From Streptomyces sp. HNM0575 (lineage in GTDB: Bacteria; Actinomycetota; Actinomycetes; Streptomycetales; Streptomycetaceae): a stretch of DNA of 64,000 nucleotides. Positions 42,908 to 52,037 of this stretch are shown in pieces. Numbering within the stretch: position 1 is the first letter of the stretch; every line of letters begins with the position of its first letter. Location of the stretch: NCBI RefSeq assembly GCF_012726265.1, contig NZ_JAASAG010000001.1:310001-374000 (forward strand). The letters are read 5' to 3'. A program made the translations under genes and the position numbers. The notes below the pieces were generated by a model. The model was not told the DNA's origin. It searched no databases and saw nothing but the letters and a program-made list of their open reading frames with translations.

Positions 42908-43020
42908 TCTGCTCGCACCGCTGGGGGACGGCCCGCAGGAAATCTGAAAACACGGTCGGAACCATCCTTCAGTATGGGCGAATCAATCCGGATCACGTAC
43001 TCGAAGAATGGAGATCAGTC

Positions 43021-43185
43021 GTGTACAAGGGCGACGTTTCGCTGGTTGAAGAGATTGCCGAGCAGGACTTCGAGGGTGTCGCATACGGCGCCTGCACCAC
43101 GAACACCTTCTCCCTCTCGGACGCTCTGACCAACACCGGCGGCTGGTGCACCCTGACCGTCGAGTGCCAGCCCAACTGCAACTGA
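43021..43185 (+). CDS. lanA1: Two-peptide lantibiotic precursor, alpha component (54 aa)
   Basis: The GTG at 43021 is 6-8 nt after GGAGA and yields a 54-residue peptide with an acidic leader (YKGDVSLVEEIAEQDFEGVA) ending in a Gly-Ala processing motif (YGA). The 30-residue core begins CTTNTFSLSDALTNT and ends GGWCTLTVECQPNCN. The start copies lacticin 3147 A1 (C-S-T-N-T-F-S-L-S-D) and the end copies haloduracin alpha (C-T-L-T-V-E-C-M-P-S-C-N). The mersacidin-type CTLTxEC ring binds lipid II in those relatives. Core Cys are at 1, 19, 25 and 29; rings Ser9-Cys19, Thr20-Cys25 and Thr22-Cys29 are predicted by analogy. This gene is short and was recognised by its core, not its length. Confidence 0.95.
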   Translation: MYKGDVSLVEEIAEQDFEGVAYGACTTNTFSLSDALTNTGGWCTLTVECQPNCN

Positions 43186-43243
43186 CCGAACCCGGCAGCG
43201 AAAACAACAGAAAACCAAGAGAAAACCAAGAAAAGAGGTCATC

Positions 43244-43399
43244 ATGAGCGAGGACATTCTCGGTGGATACGACGAGGACGAGCTCGTCGAGCTGAGCGAC
43301 GCCGACACCTACGGCGGTACCGGCCCGTGGTGCGTCGCCACCGTCACGCTGGCGACCGCGGCGATCTGCCCCACCACGAAGTGCACCAGCCAGTGCTGA
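43244..43399 (+). CDS. lanA2: Two-peptide lantibiotic precursor, beta component (51 aa)
   Basis: ATG at 43244 lies 5 nt after AGAGG. Leader SEDILGGYDEDELVELSDAD ends in the double-glycine motif TYGG. The 26-residue core starts TGPWCVATVTLATAA and ends ICPTTKCTSQC, the same last ten residues as haloduracin beta (C-P-T-T-K-C-T-S-Q-C). In that family the beta peptide acts after the alpha peptide has bound lipid II and opens pores. Three core cysteines and several Thr permit three rings, two of them in the C-terminal TTKCTSQC knot. It lies 58 bp after lanA1 in an A-rich spacer and is very probably on the same transcript. Confidence 0.95.
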   Translation: MSEDILGGYDEDELVELSDADTYGGTGPWCVATVTLATAAICPTTKCTSQC

Positions 43400-43442
43400 A
43401 CCTGACCTCGCCGTTCGCGGCGGTCATGTAGCAGTGCTCAAG

Positions 43443-43480
43443 CGGAGTGGAGGCCCGTCCCGAGCCGGGCCTCCATTCCG
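43443..43480 (+). terminator. 15-bp-stem hairpin between lanA2 and lanM1 (attenuator)
   Basis: CGGAGTGGAGGCCCG (43443-43457) pairs with CGGGCCTCCATTCCG (43466-43480) over an 8-nt loop, with a single G-U pair. It lies 44 nt after the lanA2 stop. Position fits a partial terminator that makes precursor mRNA more abundant than synthetase mRNA. Confidence 0.8.
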
Positions 43481-43538
43481 CGGCCTTGACTCCGGCCCGT
43501 TTCTACGACATCTCGCGAAAAGTGGGAGCAGCTTCACC

Positions 43539-46500
43539 GTGATATCTCAAGCCGAGTTCTATCCGGAGTTCGACAGCGTCGAAGTCGAAGAAACAATCGC
43601 GCCGCTGGCGCAGTTCGACGACCAGGTGGCCGGAGTCCTGAAAAAGGTCGTCGTGCCCGCGCGGGCCGTTTCCGGCGCCGCCGGCGAGGGAGCACGCCGT
43701 ACCGTCGCGGAATGGCTCGCCGCCCCGGAGCGCTATCCCTTCCAGCGAATCATCAGAAACGTCGCCGCCGCTGTCGCGGACAACGACCCTCTCGCGGATC
43801 ACGGGAATCTCTTCCATGACCGGGACGCCGCGCTGAGGCAGGTGCTCGACCGCGCCGAGAGCCGGGTGCGCGAGGTGTACACGAGGCCGCTGGTCGTCTC
43901 GGTCAACCACGCGCGGGAGAAAGGGACACTGCGGGGCGAAACCCCGCAGGAGCGCTATGAATACTTCGTCGAGCAGTCGCGGCGCTCGTCCTTCGAGGAC
44001 GTGAGCGGACTTTCGTTCCCGGTGTTACAGGACCTCACGCGCGTTCTCGTACGCAATGAGACGGAAGCGATCGAGGAGTTGTGCGGCCGGCTCACCGCCG
44101 ACCGGGAGGCCGTCTCGGCGGCCTTCGGCATCGGCGCCGACGACAGGATCGTCTCGTGCGGATTCTCCGAGGGGGACGCGCACAACCACGGCCGCAGCGT
44201 CTCCGTCCTCGAGTTCGCATCCGGGAAGAAGCTGGTCTACAAGCCGCGCGACGTCTCCTGCGAGGCCGCCTACGAGACCGTCGCCCGCGAGCTCAACGCC
44301 CGCTTCGGCACCTCGCTGGCCGCCGCGGCCGTACTGGAGCGCGACCACTACGGATACGTCGAGTACATCGAGGCCGAGGAAGTCTCGGACATGTCCGCGG
44401 AGTTCATGGACGCCAGCGGCGAACTCGCCGCCGTCTTCTACCTCCTCAACGCCCGCGACATGCACTTCGAGAACATCCTGCCGACCCGCCGCGGTCCCGT
44501 GCCCATCGACCTGGAGACGATCCTCCACCCCGCGCGCGTCCACGCGGGCCCCACTCCGGAGGCCCCCGGCAACGCCTACGACACCATCGGCCAGTCCGTC
44601 TACGGCGTCGGGATACTGCCGCTCGTCATGGTCGGCAAGGGCGAGGACGCCGGCCACGTGGACCTCGGCTTCCTCGGCGACCAGGGCCGCGGCGCCTCGC
44701 CGTTCAAGAGCATCCTCTTCGAGAACCCGTACACCGACTCCGTCCGCCTGGTGATACGTGCGCAGGAGGCACAGGAGCGCCGCACGGTCGTCAGCGCGCT
44801 CTCCGAGGAGGAGATTCACGGGCTCGGCGCCCGCATGGCGGCCGGGTTCTCCAGGGTCTTCCGCGCGGTGGCGGCCGACCACGGGACATGGGAGAGGCTG
44901 CTGCGCGAGGCGGCCTCGGGGGTGCGGGTGCGCTACGTGCACAACCCGACGGCCCTGTACGCGCAGACGCTGCGGATGACCTCCTCGGCGGGCGCCCTCG
45001 ACGACTTCGCCCCGTATCTGGCCCTGCTGAAGCGGATAGCGATCGCCAGCAAGACCTCGTCGCGGAACATCGTCGCGTCCGAGGTGCGCCAGCTCGCGGA
45101 GCGCGACATCCCCTACTTCACCGTGGCCGCGGGCGGGGTCTCGCTGACGGACGGCGACGGCGCCGCGGTCGGCGCGGAGTTCGAAGAGACGCCCGTGGAG
45201 CGGGCGTTGGCGAAGACCGCGGCCATGTCGGAGGCCGCGCTCCGCGAGCAGCTGAGACTGATCTACTCGGCCTTCTCGTCGCGCTTCCCCGACAACCACC
45301 TGACGAGCTCCGGCAGTTCGGACCGCGTCCCCGGCTCCCGCGGCACGGACGGCGGTGCGGGCAGCGGCACGGACAGGGGTGGGGTCGGCGGTGCGGACGC
45401 CACGCCGTCGCGGCGCTCCGCCGCACAGTCCCGCGACGGCTTGATCGCGCTCGCCAGGGAGCTGTCCGGCGATCTGGCGGCCACGTCGCTGCCGGACAAG
45501 TTCGCCCACCTGCCCCGCACCTGGATCGGCCCGCTCGCCTCCGCTTCGGCCAACAGGCCCTGGCCGCCGGGGGTGCTGGGATACGACCTCTACACGGGCC
45601 GGGTCGGCCCGGCGCTGGCCCTGGCGGCGGCCGGACGGGCCCTGGACGAACGCGAGTACCGCGAGGTGTCCGCGCAGATCTTCTCGACCATGGCCGGGAT
45701 CCTCGCCGGTCACCGCTACGAGACGCGCAGCATCCAGCAGGCCGGATTCGGCGGGTTCACGGGCATGGCCGGAATCCTCTTCGCCCTGGCGTCGGCGGGC
45801 CGGCTGCTGGAGAACGACGACTGGGTGCGGGCCGCGCAGGGCGCGGTGCCGCTGGTGCTCGACCAGGTCCGCGGCATCCCCGCGGAAGAGCTGCCGGTGG
45901 ACGTCGTCGGGGGCGTCGCGGGTGTGATGTCGTGCCTCACCGCGATCGGCGGGCCGCATGCCGAGGACTCGCTCGCGTCGCTCACCGCCACGCTCGTACG
46001 GGCGCTCGGCGGTGGCGCGGGCGCGGGCGTGGGCGCGGGCGGTGGCCGGGGCCAGGAGTCCGTACCGGCCCCGGAGTCCGTACTGGCGCAGTCCGGGTTC
46101 GCACACGGCGTCAGCGGCCTCATCCATGCGCTGAGCAGCGCCTGCCCGCGCGTACCGGAGGCGCAGCGCGGCCCGGTCAAGTCCGCTCTCAAGTCGCTCG
46201 TCGACCGGCTTCAGGGCTTCTACGACACGAGCGAAGGCAACTGGTTCTCCAACGTGGCCACGCCGTGGTCGTTCTCGACCGGCTGGTGCCACGGCGCGAC
46301 CGGTATCGCCCTGGCGCTCTCCGAGTACGCCTCCGTGTCGGACGACGAGGTCGTACCGGCCATGCGCGACGTGGCCGTCGGCAACCTCATCCGCCACGGC
46401 TTCGGCCGCAACATGACGTGGTGCCACGGCGACCTCGGCAACCACGACGTGCTGGCGAAGCTCGCGTCGACCGTGGACCCGACGCTGTGCGACGAGGTCG

Positions 46501-46685
46501 GTGAGATCGAGGCCAGATGGCTCCAACCCGACGTCTTCAGACGGAAGATCAGCGACAGCCGGAGCCGCTACGCCCATACCAACAGCCTGATGGTCGGCAC
46601 CGCCGGCATCGTGCTGCACCTGGTCAATCGCATCGACCCGGGCCTCCACGTCTCCCCGGTCACCCTCACCTGCGAGAGCCGATAG
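43539..46685 (+). CDS. lanM1: Class II lanthipeptide synthetase LanM, first copy (1048 aa)
   Basis: Bifunctional enzyme that phosphorylates and eliminates Ser/Thr and then closes thioether rings. The dehydratase half has the lipid-kinase-like core: KLVYKPRDVSCEAAYE (Lys), LNARDMHFENILP and PIDLETILHP (catalytic Asp/Asn/Asp). A Gly/Ser/Arg linker of about 40 residues near 590-630 joins the cyclase half, whose zinc ligands are in TGWCHGATG (Cys near 916) and MTWCHGDLGNHD (Cys-His near 962). Start is GTG 43539 after GGGAG. A frame open to a GTG at 43434 would translate through the hairpin and lacks a ribosome site. It is followed 2 bp later by lanT. Probably dedicated to one of the two precursors. 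Confidence 0.95.
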   Translation: MISQAEFYPEFDSVEVEETIAPLAQFDDQVAGVLKKVVVPARAVSGAAGEGARRTVAEWLAAPERYPFQRIIRNVAAAVADNDPLADHGNLFHDRDAALRQVLDRAESRVREVYTRPLVVSVNHAREKGTLRGETPQERYEYFVEQSRRSSFEDVSGLSFPVLQDLTRVLVRNETEAIEELCGRLTADREAVSAAFGIGADDRIVSCGFSEGDAHNHGRSVSVLEFASGKKLVYKPRDVSCEAAYETVARELNARFGTSLAAAAVLERDHYGYVEYIEAEEVSDMSAEFMDASGELAAVFYLLNARDMHFENILPTRRGPVPIDLETILHPARVHAGPTPEAPGNAYDTIGQSVYGVGILPLVMVGKGEDAGHVDLGFLGDQGRGASPFKSILFENPYTDSVRLVIRAQEAQERRTVVSALSEEEIHGLGARMAAGFSRVFRAVAADHGTWERLLREAASGVRVRYVHNPTALYAQTLRMTSSAGALDDFAPYLALLKRIAIASKTSSRNIVASEVRQLAERDIPYFTVAAGGVSLTDGDGAAVGAEFEETPVERALAKTAAMSEAALREQLRLIYSAFSSRFPDNHLTSSGSSDRVPGSRGTDGGAGSGTDRGGVGGADATPSRRSAAQSRDGLIALARELSGDLAATSLPDKFAHLPRTWIGPLASASANRPWPPGVLGYDLYTGRVGPALALAAAGRALDEREYREVSAQIFSTMAGILAGHRYETRSIQQAGFGGFTGMAGILFALASAGRLLENDDWVRAAQGAVPLVLDQVRGIPAEELPVDVVGGVAGVMSCLTAIGGPHAEDSLASLTATLVRALGGGAGAGVGAGGGRGQESVPAPESVLAQSGFAHGVSGLIHALSSACPRVPEAQRGPVKSALKSLVDRLQGFYDTSEGNWFSNVATPWSFSTGWCHGATGIALALSEYASVSDDEVVPAMRDVAVGNLIRHGFGRNMTWCHGDLGNHDVLAKLASTVDPTLCDEVGEIEARWLQPDVFRRKISDSRSRYAHTNSLMVGTAGIVLHLVNRIDPGLHVSPVTLTCESR

Positions 46686-46687
46686 CC

Positions 46688-48871
46688 ATGGGACTCACCG
46701 GGGGACGCAAGGCGATGCGCCGCATGCCGACGGTCACGCAGGTCACGCAGACCGAGTGCGGGCTGTGCTGCACGGTCTCGCTGCTGCGCTACTACGGCCG
46801 CGCCGAGGACATCTCCACCGCGCGCGACGCCATGGACGCCGGCCGGGACGGGCTGAGCGCCGGTCAGCTCGCGCGGTTCCTGCGCACGCGCGGCATGGAG
46901 ACGAAGCTCTTCCGCGCCAAGGACGTCGCGGCGCTGGAGAAGTTCACCTCGCCGGTGATCATCTACTGGGAGGACTACCACTTCGTCGTCCTCGAGAAGT
47001 TCGACGGCAGCAAAGCCACCGTCATGGACCCGGCCGTGGGCAGGCGCCGCCTCAGCCGCGACGAACTCGACGACGGCTTCAGCGGGATCGTCGTATCCGC
47101 CGAAGTGGGCCCGGACTTCGAGAAGTCGAAGCAGAAGCCGCTGGCGGAGTGGCGCGGCATCTCCCTCTTCGCGGAGGGCTCGCCCAAGAAGATCGCCCTC
47201 GTCGGGCTGCTGTCCTTCAGCGGCTACGGGGCGATCCTGGGCATCCCCATGCTGACGGAGTGGGCCGTCGACCGGCAGAAGCACTGGCACGGCCTCGACG
47301 ACCTGTCACTGGTGCTCGCCGCCGTCGCGGGCGTGGCCGTCGCCTATCTCGCGCTGCACGTGGTCCGGGTCATGGTGCTGTCGTCGGTGGTGGCGCTGCT
47401 CGGCAAGCATCTGATGAGCACCACGTTCACCAAGCTGCTCTTCCTGCCGTACAAGTTCTTCACGGTGCGGCAGCCGGGAGAGCTGCTCTTCCGGCTCAAC
47501 AGCGTCAACATGATCCGCGACCTGCTCTCCTCGCGCGTGGCGCAGGGCATCCTCGACGTCGGAACCCTGCTGTGCGTGACGGGCTATCTCTTCTACGTCG
47601 AGTGGCGGCTCGGCCTGATCGCCGTCGCGCTCTTCCTGCTCAACGCGGCCTACCTGTGGCGTACGCGCCCGCGGCTGATGGAGTACGTCGACGCCGAGAT
47701 AAGCCAGTTGAGCAAGAGCCAGTCGACGCAGCTGGACGCGATCGTCTCGATACCCACCATCAAGATGGGCGGCTACGCCCACGAGTTCGTCGAGACCTGG
47801 AGCAAGGTCTACACGTCGTCGCTCGACGCGATGAAGGACCGCATGCGCATGCAGCAGGGCCGCATCTCGGGCGTGACCACGACGACGCAGATGTTCGGCC
47901 CGATGATCCTGCTGCTGACCAGCCTCTACTTCGTCAGCCACGGCTACATCTCGCTGGGCGCGGCGATCGCGGTGCAGGCCGTCTCGGCGACGTACTTCTC
48001 GCTGTCGACGTCGGTGTTCCAGACGTACACCGAATTCACCGAGGCCTCCCGCTACATGGCCAGGCTGAACGACATCGTCAAGACCGAGCCGGAGGATCCC
48101 GGCGGCACGCTCACCGATCTGCTGTCGACGGCGATACAGCTGGAGGACGTCAGCTTCCAGTACACGAGGCACAGCGACTTCGTCGTGCGCAACGTCTCGC
48201 TGGACATACCGGCCGGCTCGAAGGTCGCGCTCGTAGGGCCGTCCGGCTCGGGCAAGTCCACGCTGGGCAGGATCATCTGCGGCCTCTACGAGCCCACCCG
48301 GGGCGTCATCCGGTTCGGCGACGTCGAGCAGCGCCACTACGACAAGAACGCGCTGCGGCGGCAGATCGGCTACATCCCGCAGGAGATCCACCTGCACAAC
48401 CGGACGATCCTGGAGAACCTGACGCTCGGCCAGGACATCGCCCCCGAGGTGGTGCGCGAATACTGCGCGGGCGTGGGCATCCTCGACTTCCTCGAAGACC
48501 TGCCCATGGGGCTGAAGACGCTGGTCTCGGAGATGGGCGCGAACTTCTCCGGCGGTCAGCGCCAGCGGCTCGCGATCGTACGGGCGCTGCTCCAGAACCC
48601 GCCGATCCTCGTGATGGACGAGGCCACGTCCGCGCTGGACACCGTCAACGAGCGGCGCGTCGGGGAGATCATCGAGCACATCGGCTCGACGCAGGTGATC
48701 ATCGCGCACCGCCTGGCCACCATCAAATCCGCCGACCACATCTACGTGCTGGACGACGGACGCGTCGTCGAGCAGGGCAGTCACGCCCAACTCCTGGGCT
48801 CGGGCGCGGTGTACACGGACCTCTACGCCGAGAAGGCCCCGGAGCTGTTCGCCGGAGGTGAGCGGGCGTGA
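46688..48871 (+). CDS. lanT: Lantibiotic exporter/leader peptidase LanT with C39 domain (727 aa)
   Basis: Peptidase-containing ABC transporter. N-terminal C39 cysteine protease: Cys24 in TQTECGLCCTVSLLRYYG, His in WEDYHFVVLEKF, Asp in VMDPAVGRRRLS. It should cut after the Gly-Ala and Gly-Gly motifs of the two leaders. Six membrane helices span about 165-450. The nucleotide-binding domain has GPSGSGKST (near 516), FSGGQRQRLAIVRALL and ILVMDEATSALD. It is 2 bp after lanM1 and overlaps lanM2 by 4 bp (GTGA). Confidence 0.96.
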   Translation: MGLTGGRKAMRRMPTVTQVTQTECGLCCTVSLLRYYGRAEDISTARDAMDAGRDGLSAGQLARFLRTRGMETKLFRAKDVAALEKFTSPVIIYWEDYHFVVLEKFDGSKATVMDPAVGRRRLSRDELDDGFSGIVVSAEVGPDFEKSKQKPLAEWRGISLFAEGSPKKIALVGLLSFSGYGAILGIPMLTEWAVDRQKHWHGLDDLSLVLAAVAGVAVAYLALHVVRVMVLSSVVALLGKHLMSTTFTKLLFLPYKFFTVRQPGELLFRLNSVNMIRDLLSSRVAQGILDVGTLLCVTGYLFYVEWRLGLIAVALFLLNAAYLWRTRPRLMEYVDAEISQLSKSQSTQLDAIVSIPTIKMGGYAHEFVETWSKVYTSSLDAMKDRMRMQQGRISGVTTTTQMFGPMILLLTSLYFVSHGYISLGAAIAVQAVSATYFSLSTSVFQTYTEFTEASRYMARLNDIVKTEPEDPGGTLTDLLSTAIQLEDVSFQYTRHSDFVVRNVSLDIPAGSKVALVGPSGSGKSTLGRIICGLYEPTRGVIRFGDVEQRHYDKNALRRQIGYIPQEIHLHNRTILENLTLGQDIAPEVVREYCAGVGILDFLEDLPMGLKTLVSEMGANFSGGQRQRLAIVRALLQNPPILVMDEATSALDTVNERRVGEIIEHIGSTQVIIAHRLATIKSADHIYVLDDGRVVEQGSHAQLLGSGAVYTDLYAEKAPELFAGGERA

Positions 48872-51702
48872 CCGTACCCCGAGTGTCGATCCCGGCCTTC
48901 CTGCCCTTCTACGAACACCTCGCGCCACGCGGCGACGCCGGCTCGGCGCTGCGGGAGAAGATCGCGCCGGTCGCCGGTCCCGGCCGTCTGGAGGATCTGC
49001 TGGACGACGCGTGGCACGGGCTGGTCGCCGCCGTCGAGCAGCAGTCGTTCCGCACGCTGATCGGCGAGTTCCACGCCTTCCGGGAGAGGCGCGGGCTGCC
49101 GATGACGGGCGAGAGCGACGAGGCGCTGACGCTCTTCCGCGAGCACCTCGGCGACGCGGACCACTGCCGGGAGATCACCGGCAGGCACCCAGTGCTGAAG
49201 CAGCGCGCCGGCACGATCGTGCGCAACTCGCTCCGGGCGTACGCCGATGTCTTCGAGTCGTACGCACGGGACGAGGCCGAGCTGAAGGCCGCCGGGCTTG
49301 TGCCGTCGGAGAGCGGCGGGCTGAAGAAGATCGTCTTCTCGGGCTCGGATCCCCACAACGACAACCGGCAGGTCGTCCATGTGCGGCTCGCCGGGGGCAC
49401 GAGGCTCGTCTTCAAGCCGCGGACCCTGGTCTCGGACCGTTTCGTGAAGGACCTCTTCGCGGCGGCCGACACGTTTCTGAAGCATTCGCTGCGTGAGTGC
49501 GTACCGGTCTCGGTGACGTCGGGATCGCACGGGTGGCAGCAGTTCGTGGAATCGGCGGCGATGGAATCCGGGCGTCAACCCGCCCGCTACTTCTACCGGT
49601 TCGGCGCCCTGTGCGCGGTGCTGGGCGCCATCGGCGCATCCGACCTCCACGACGAGAACGTGCTGGCGTGCGGCGAGAACCCGTGTGTCATCGACACCGA
49701 GACGATGACGCGGGCCGACGCGGGCGTGGAGAACGACTCGCTGCCCCACGTGATCATGAATCACATGAAGCTCTCCGTGGTCTCCACGATGCTCGTGCCG
49801 ATGGTCGACCCGACCTCTCCCATCGACATCAACATGGCGGGCGTCGGCGTCGCGGGCGACCAGAAGTCGAAGAACCTCACGAGGCCGGCGGTGCGAAACA
49901 GCGCGACGGACGACATCCGCGTCGAATGGGAGCCCGTCACATACAAGCACCACGGCAACGTCGCCCGGCTCGGGGACCGGCGTCTGTCGGCCACGGAGTA
50001 TTTCGCCGACACCCTGGAGGGATACTTCGACGCGCTGGAATTCGTGCGCGGCGACGGCGTCTTGAAGATCCTCGACGCCTATCCGGAGATGCCCGTACGG
50101 AGCCTGCTGCGGTCGACGATGGTCTACAGCAGATTCCTGGACGCCTTCACGCATCCGAAATACCTGCGGGACCCGGAGGAGGCCGCGCGGCTGCTCGGAC
50201 TTCTGAAGAACATGCCAGAGTACCTGTCCCCGGAGGCCGCCGAATACGCCCGCAGGGAAGAGCGGGCCGCGCTGTTCTCGGGGAACGTCCCCTACTTCGT
50301 CACCCGTAGCGACTCCACCGAACTGGCCACGCCCGCAAGCAGTTTCCCCGGCGTCTACCGGACGACGCCGATCGGGACGGCACGCAGGGGAGTGGAGCTC
50401 AACTCGGCCCGCACGGACCTCTACCACCACTTCCTCCTGGAGGAGTGCTTCGGCGAGGCCGTGGCCGAGGACGATCCCGCGGGGCTCTCCTCGGAGAGCC
50501 TGTTCGGGCAGCTGTCGCTGACCCGTGCACGCGCCGGGAAGTGGTGGCCGGGGATCGCGCGGAGGATCGACGCCGTATCCGTGCCCTTCGACGGCCCGGA
50601 CGGGCGGGAGACGGGCTGGCTGTGCGGCATCGGCCCCGAGCGGAACGCACCGACGATGACCGCCGGGAACTTCGTCTCCTTCCACGACTCCGGCGGCATC
50701 GTGACGTTCCTCCGGCGCGCTGCACGCCACGACAAGGACGCGCGGGCCGCGTACGCGAGCGCCCGCCGGGGCCTGGGCAGCCTGCTCGCCCGCTACGGCG
50801 AATCCCTGATGCAGACGCCCGAGTCCGTCTTCACCGGGGCCGCCTCGACGCTGCTGGCGCGGCCGGACGAAGTGGAGGACGGCTGGCTGGCGCGGATCTT
50901 CGAGCGGCTCGAAGAGCGGGCGGAATCGGGCGAGTTGGAGAACGACCTGGCCAACGGCCCTGCCGGGCTGCTGATGGTGCTGCTGTCCCGGGCGGGTGCG
51001 GGCGGTGCGGGCGGCGGGGAGCTGTGCGACGGCGACCTGTGCGGCGGGGACCGGATCGCGCGGCTGCGCGAGCTGACCCTGGCCCACCTGGCGGCGCCGC
51101 GGACCGCCGAGTGGTTCGACGTCGCACACGGCGAACTCGGGCTCCGGTGGGCGTGCGCCCGTGCGGGAAGGGCGCTGGACGATCCCCGGCTGGTGGACGA
51201 GTCCGCTCGCTGGCTGGTCGCACGCTCGGAATCCGGTGTCGAAAGCCCCTACGCGGGCTGGTGCAACGGCGCCGCCGGCCTGCTGCTCGCCTCCGCCGAG
51301 ATCCTCACCGCGGCGGGCCGCAGGGAATGGCTGTCGGGCGCGCGTCTCGACGCACTCGTGAGCAAGGCGACCCGCATTCCGGAAGGACGGCCGCTCGATC
51401 TCTCGGTATGCCACGGCAGCAGCGGCGTCGTGCAGTCGCTGATCGCGGCCGGACGCATTCTCGGAGACAGGTCGCTGATCTCCCGCGCGCAGGACTATCA
51501 GGAACGCGTGCTGGACACGATCCGTGCGAACGGCTTCTTCACGGGGGCCGGGGGACGCACATCTCTTCTCGGTTACATGTTCGGCTGGTCCGGAATCGGC
51601 GACACGGACGCGATGCTTCAACTCGCCGTCACCGGCCGGGAATCCGGACCCGAAGATTTCCACATTCCCGTCGCCCTTTCCTGCGGCGGCGTTTCCGGAT
51701 GA
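48868..51702 (+). CDS. lanM2: Class II lanthipeptide synthetase LanM, second copy (944 aa)
   Basis: Second LanM, clearly diverged from the first. Dehydratase core: GTRLVFKPRTLVSDRFVK, then IGASDLHDENVLA and CVIDTETMT. Cyclase half with zinc ligands in AGWCNGAAGLLLA (Cys near 799) and SVCHGSSGVVQSL (Cys-His near 848). A Gly/Cys-rich insert GAGGAGGGELCDGDLCGGD sits between. GTG start overlaps the lanT stop. Two-peptide systems such as haloduracin and lacticin 3147 have one LanM per precursor, so lanM1 and lanM2 most likely split the alpha and beta peptides; which takes which cannot be told here. Confidence 0.95.
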   Translation: MTVPRVSIPAFLPFYEHLAPRGDAGSALREKIAPVAGPGRLEDLLDDAWHGLVAAVEQQSFRTLIGEFHAFRERRGLPMTGESDEALTLFREHLGDADHCREITGRHPVLKQRAGTIVRNSLRAYADVFESYARDEAELKAAGLVPSESGGLKKIVFSGSDPHNDNRQVVHVRLAGGTRLVFKPRTLVSDRFVKDLFAAADTFLKHSLRECVPVSVTSGSHGWQQFVESAAMESGRQPARYFYRFGALCAVLGAIGASDLHDENVLACGENPCVIDTETMTRADAGVENDSLPHVIMNHMKLSVVSTMLVPMVDPTSPIDINMAGVGVAGDQKSKNLTRPAVRNSATDDIRVEWEPVTYKHHGNVARLGDRRLSATEYFADTLEGYFDALEFVRGDGVLKILDAYPEMPVRSLLRSTMVYSRFLDAFTHPKYLRDPEEAARLLGLLKNMPEYLSPEAAEYARREERAALFSGNVPYFVTRSDSTELATPASSFPGVYRTTPIGTARRGVELNSARTDLYHHFLLEECFGEAVAEDDPAGLSSESLFGQLSLTRARAGKWWPGIARRIDAVSVPFDGPDGRETGWLCGIGPERNAPTMTAGNFVSFHDSGGIVTFLRRAARHDKDARAAYASARRGLGSLLARYGESLMQTPESVFTGAASTLLARPDEVEDGWLARIFERLEERAESGELENDLANGPAGLLMVLLSRAGAGGAGGGELCDGDLCGGDRIARLRELTLAHLAAPRTAEWFDVAHGELGLRWACARAGRALDDPRLVDESARWLVARSESGVESPYAGWCNGAAGLLLASAEILTAAGRREWLSGARLDALVSKATRIPEGRPLDLSVCHGSSGVVQSLIAAGRILGDRSLISRAQDYQERVLDTIRANGFFTGAGGRTSLLGYMFGWSGIGDTDAMLQLAVTGRESGPEDFHIPVALSCGGVSG

Positions 51703-51808
51703 CGGAGAGCAGTACGGCAGCAGCGATGCAGGCAGTACACGCGGTACGGCAATGAGGAACAGGCAACGAGCAATGAGCAATGAGCCATACGGCACCGGGA
51801 GGTCGTCA

Positions 51809-51973
51809 GTGAAGAAGTACAAGGGCAGTTGGGGCGTCATCGTCGCGGTGGGCGGCGCCATCGCCATCACGACCGCATACAGCGAGAACTATGTGCTGGC
51901 GGCCGTCATCGGCGTACTGACCGTGGTGCTCGCGCTGGGCGCCTTCGTGAAGTTCGACCGCAAGCAGTCGTAG
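51809..51973 (+). CDS. Small two-helix membrane protein in the lantibiotic cluster (54 aa)
   Basis: GTG at 51809 follows GGGAGG by 6 nt and gives KKYKGSWGVIVAVGGAIAIT then TAYSENYVLAAVIGVLTVVL and ALGAFVKFDRKQS. Two hydrophobic segments with short charged ends. An in-frame ATG at 51773 is possible but lacks a ribosome site. No family is recognised. Size and place between lanM2 and the reductase gene suggest a self-immunity or export-accessory protein, by analogy with small LanI-type proteins; this is inference. Confidence 0.75.
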   Translation: MKKYKGSWGVIVAVGGAIAITTAYSENYVLAAVIGVLTVVLALGAFVKFDRKQS

Positions 51974-52037
51974 CCGTCACGGTCCAAGGGGAGCGCATCG
52001 TGCGCGCGTGCGTGTTCTGACGAAAGGATGTCCCGGG

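Noticed and set aside
43434..43538. Extended N-terminus of LanM1 from GTG 43434
   Set aside because: No ribosome site, and it would translate through the strong hairpin; GTG 43539 fits better.
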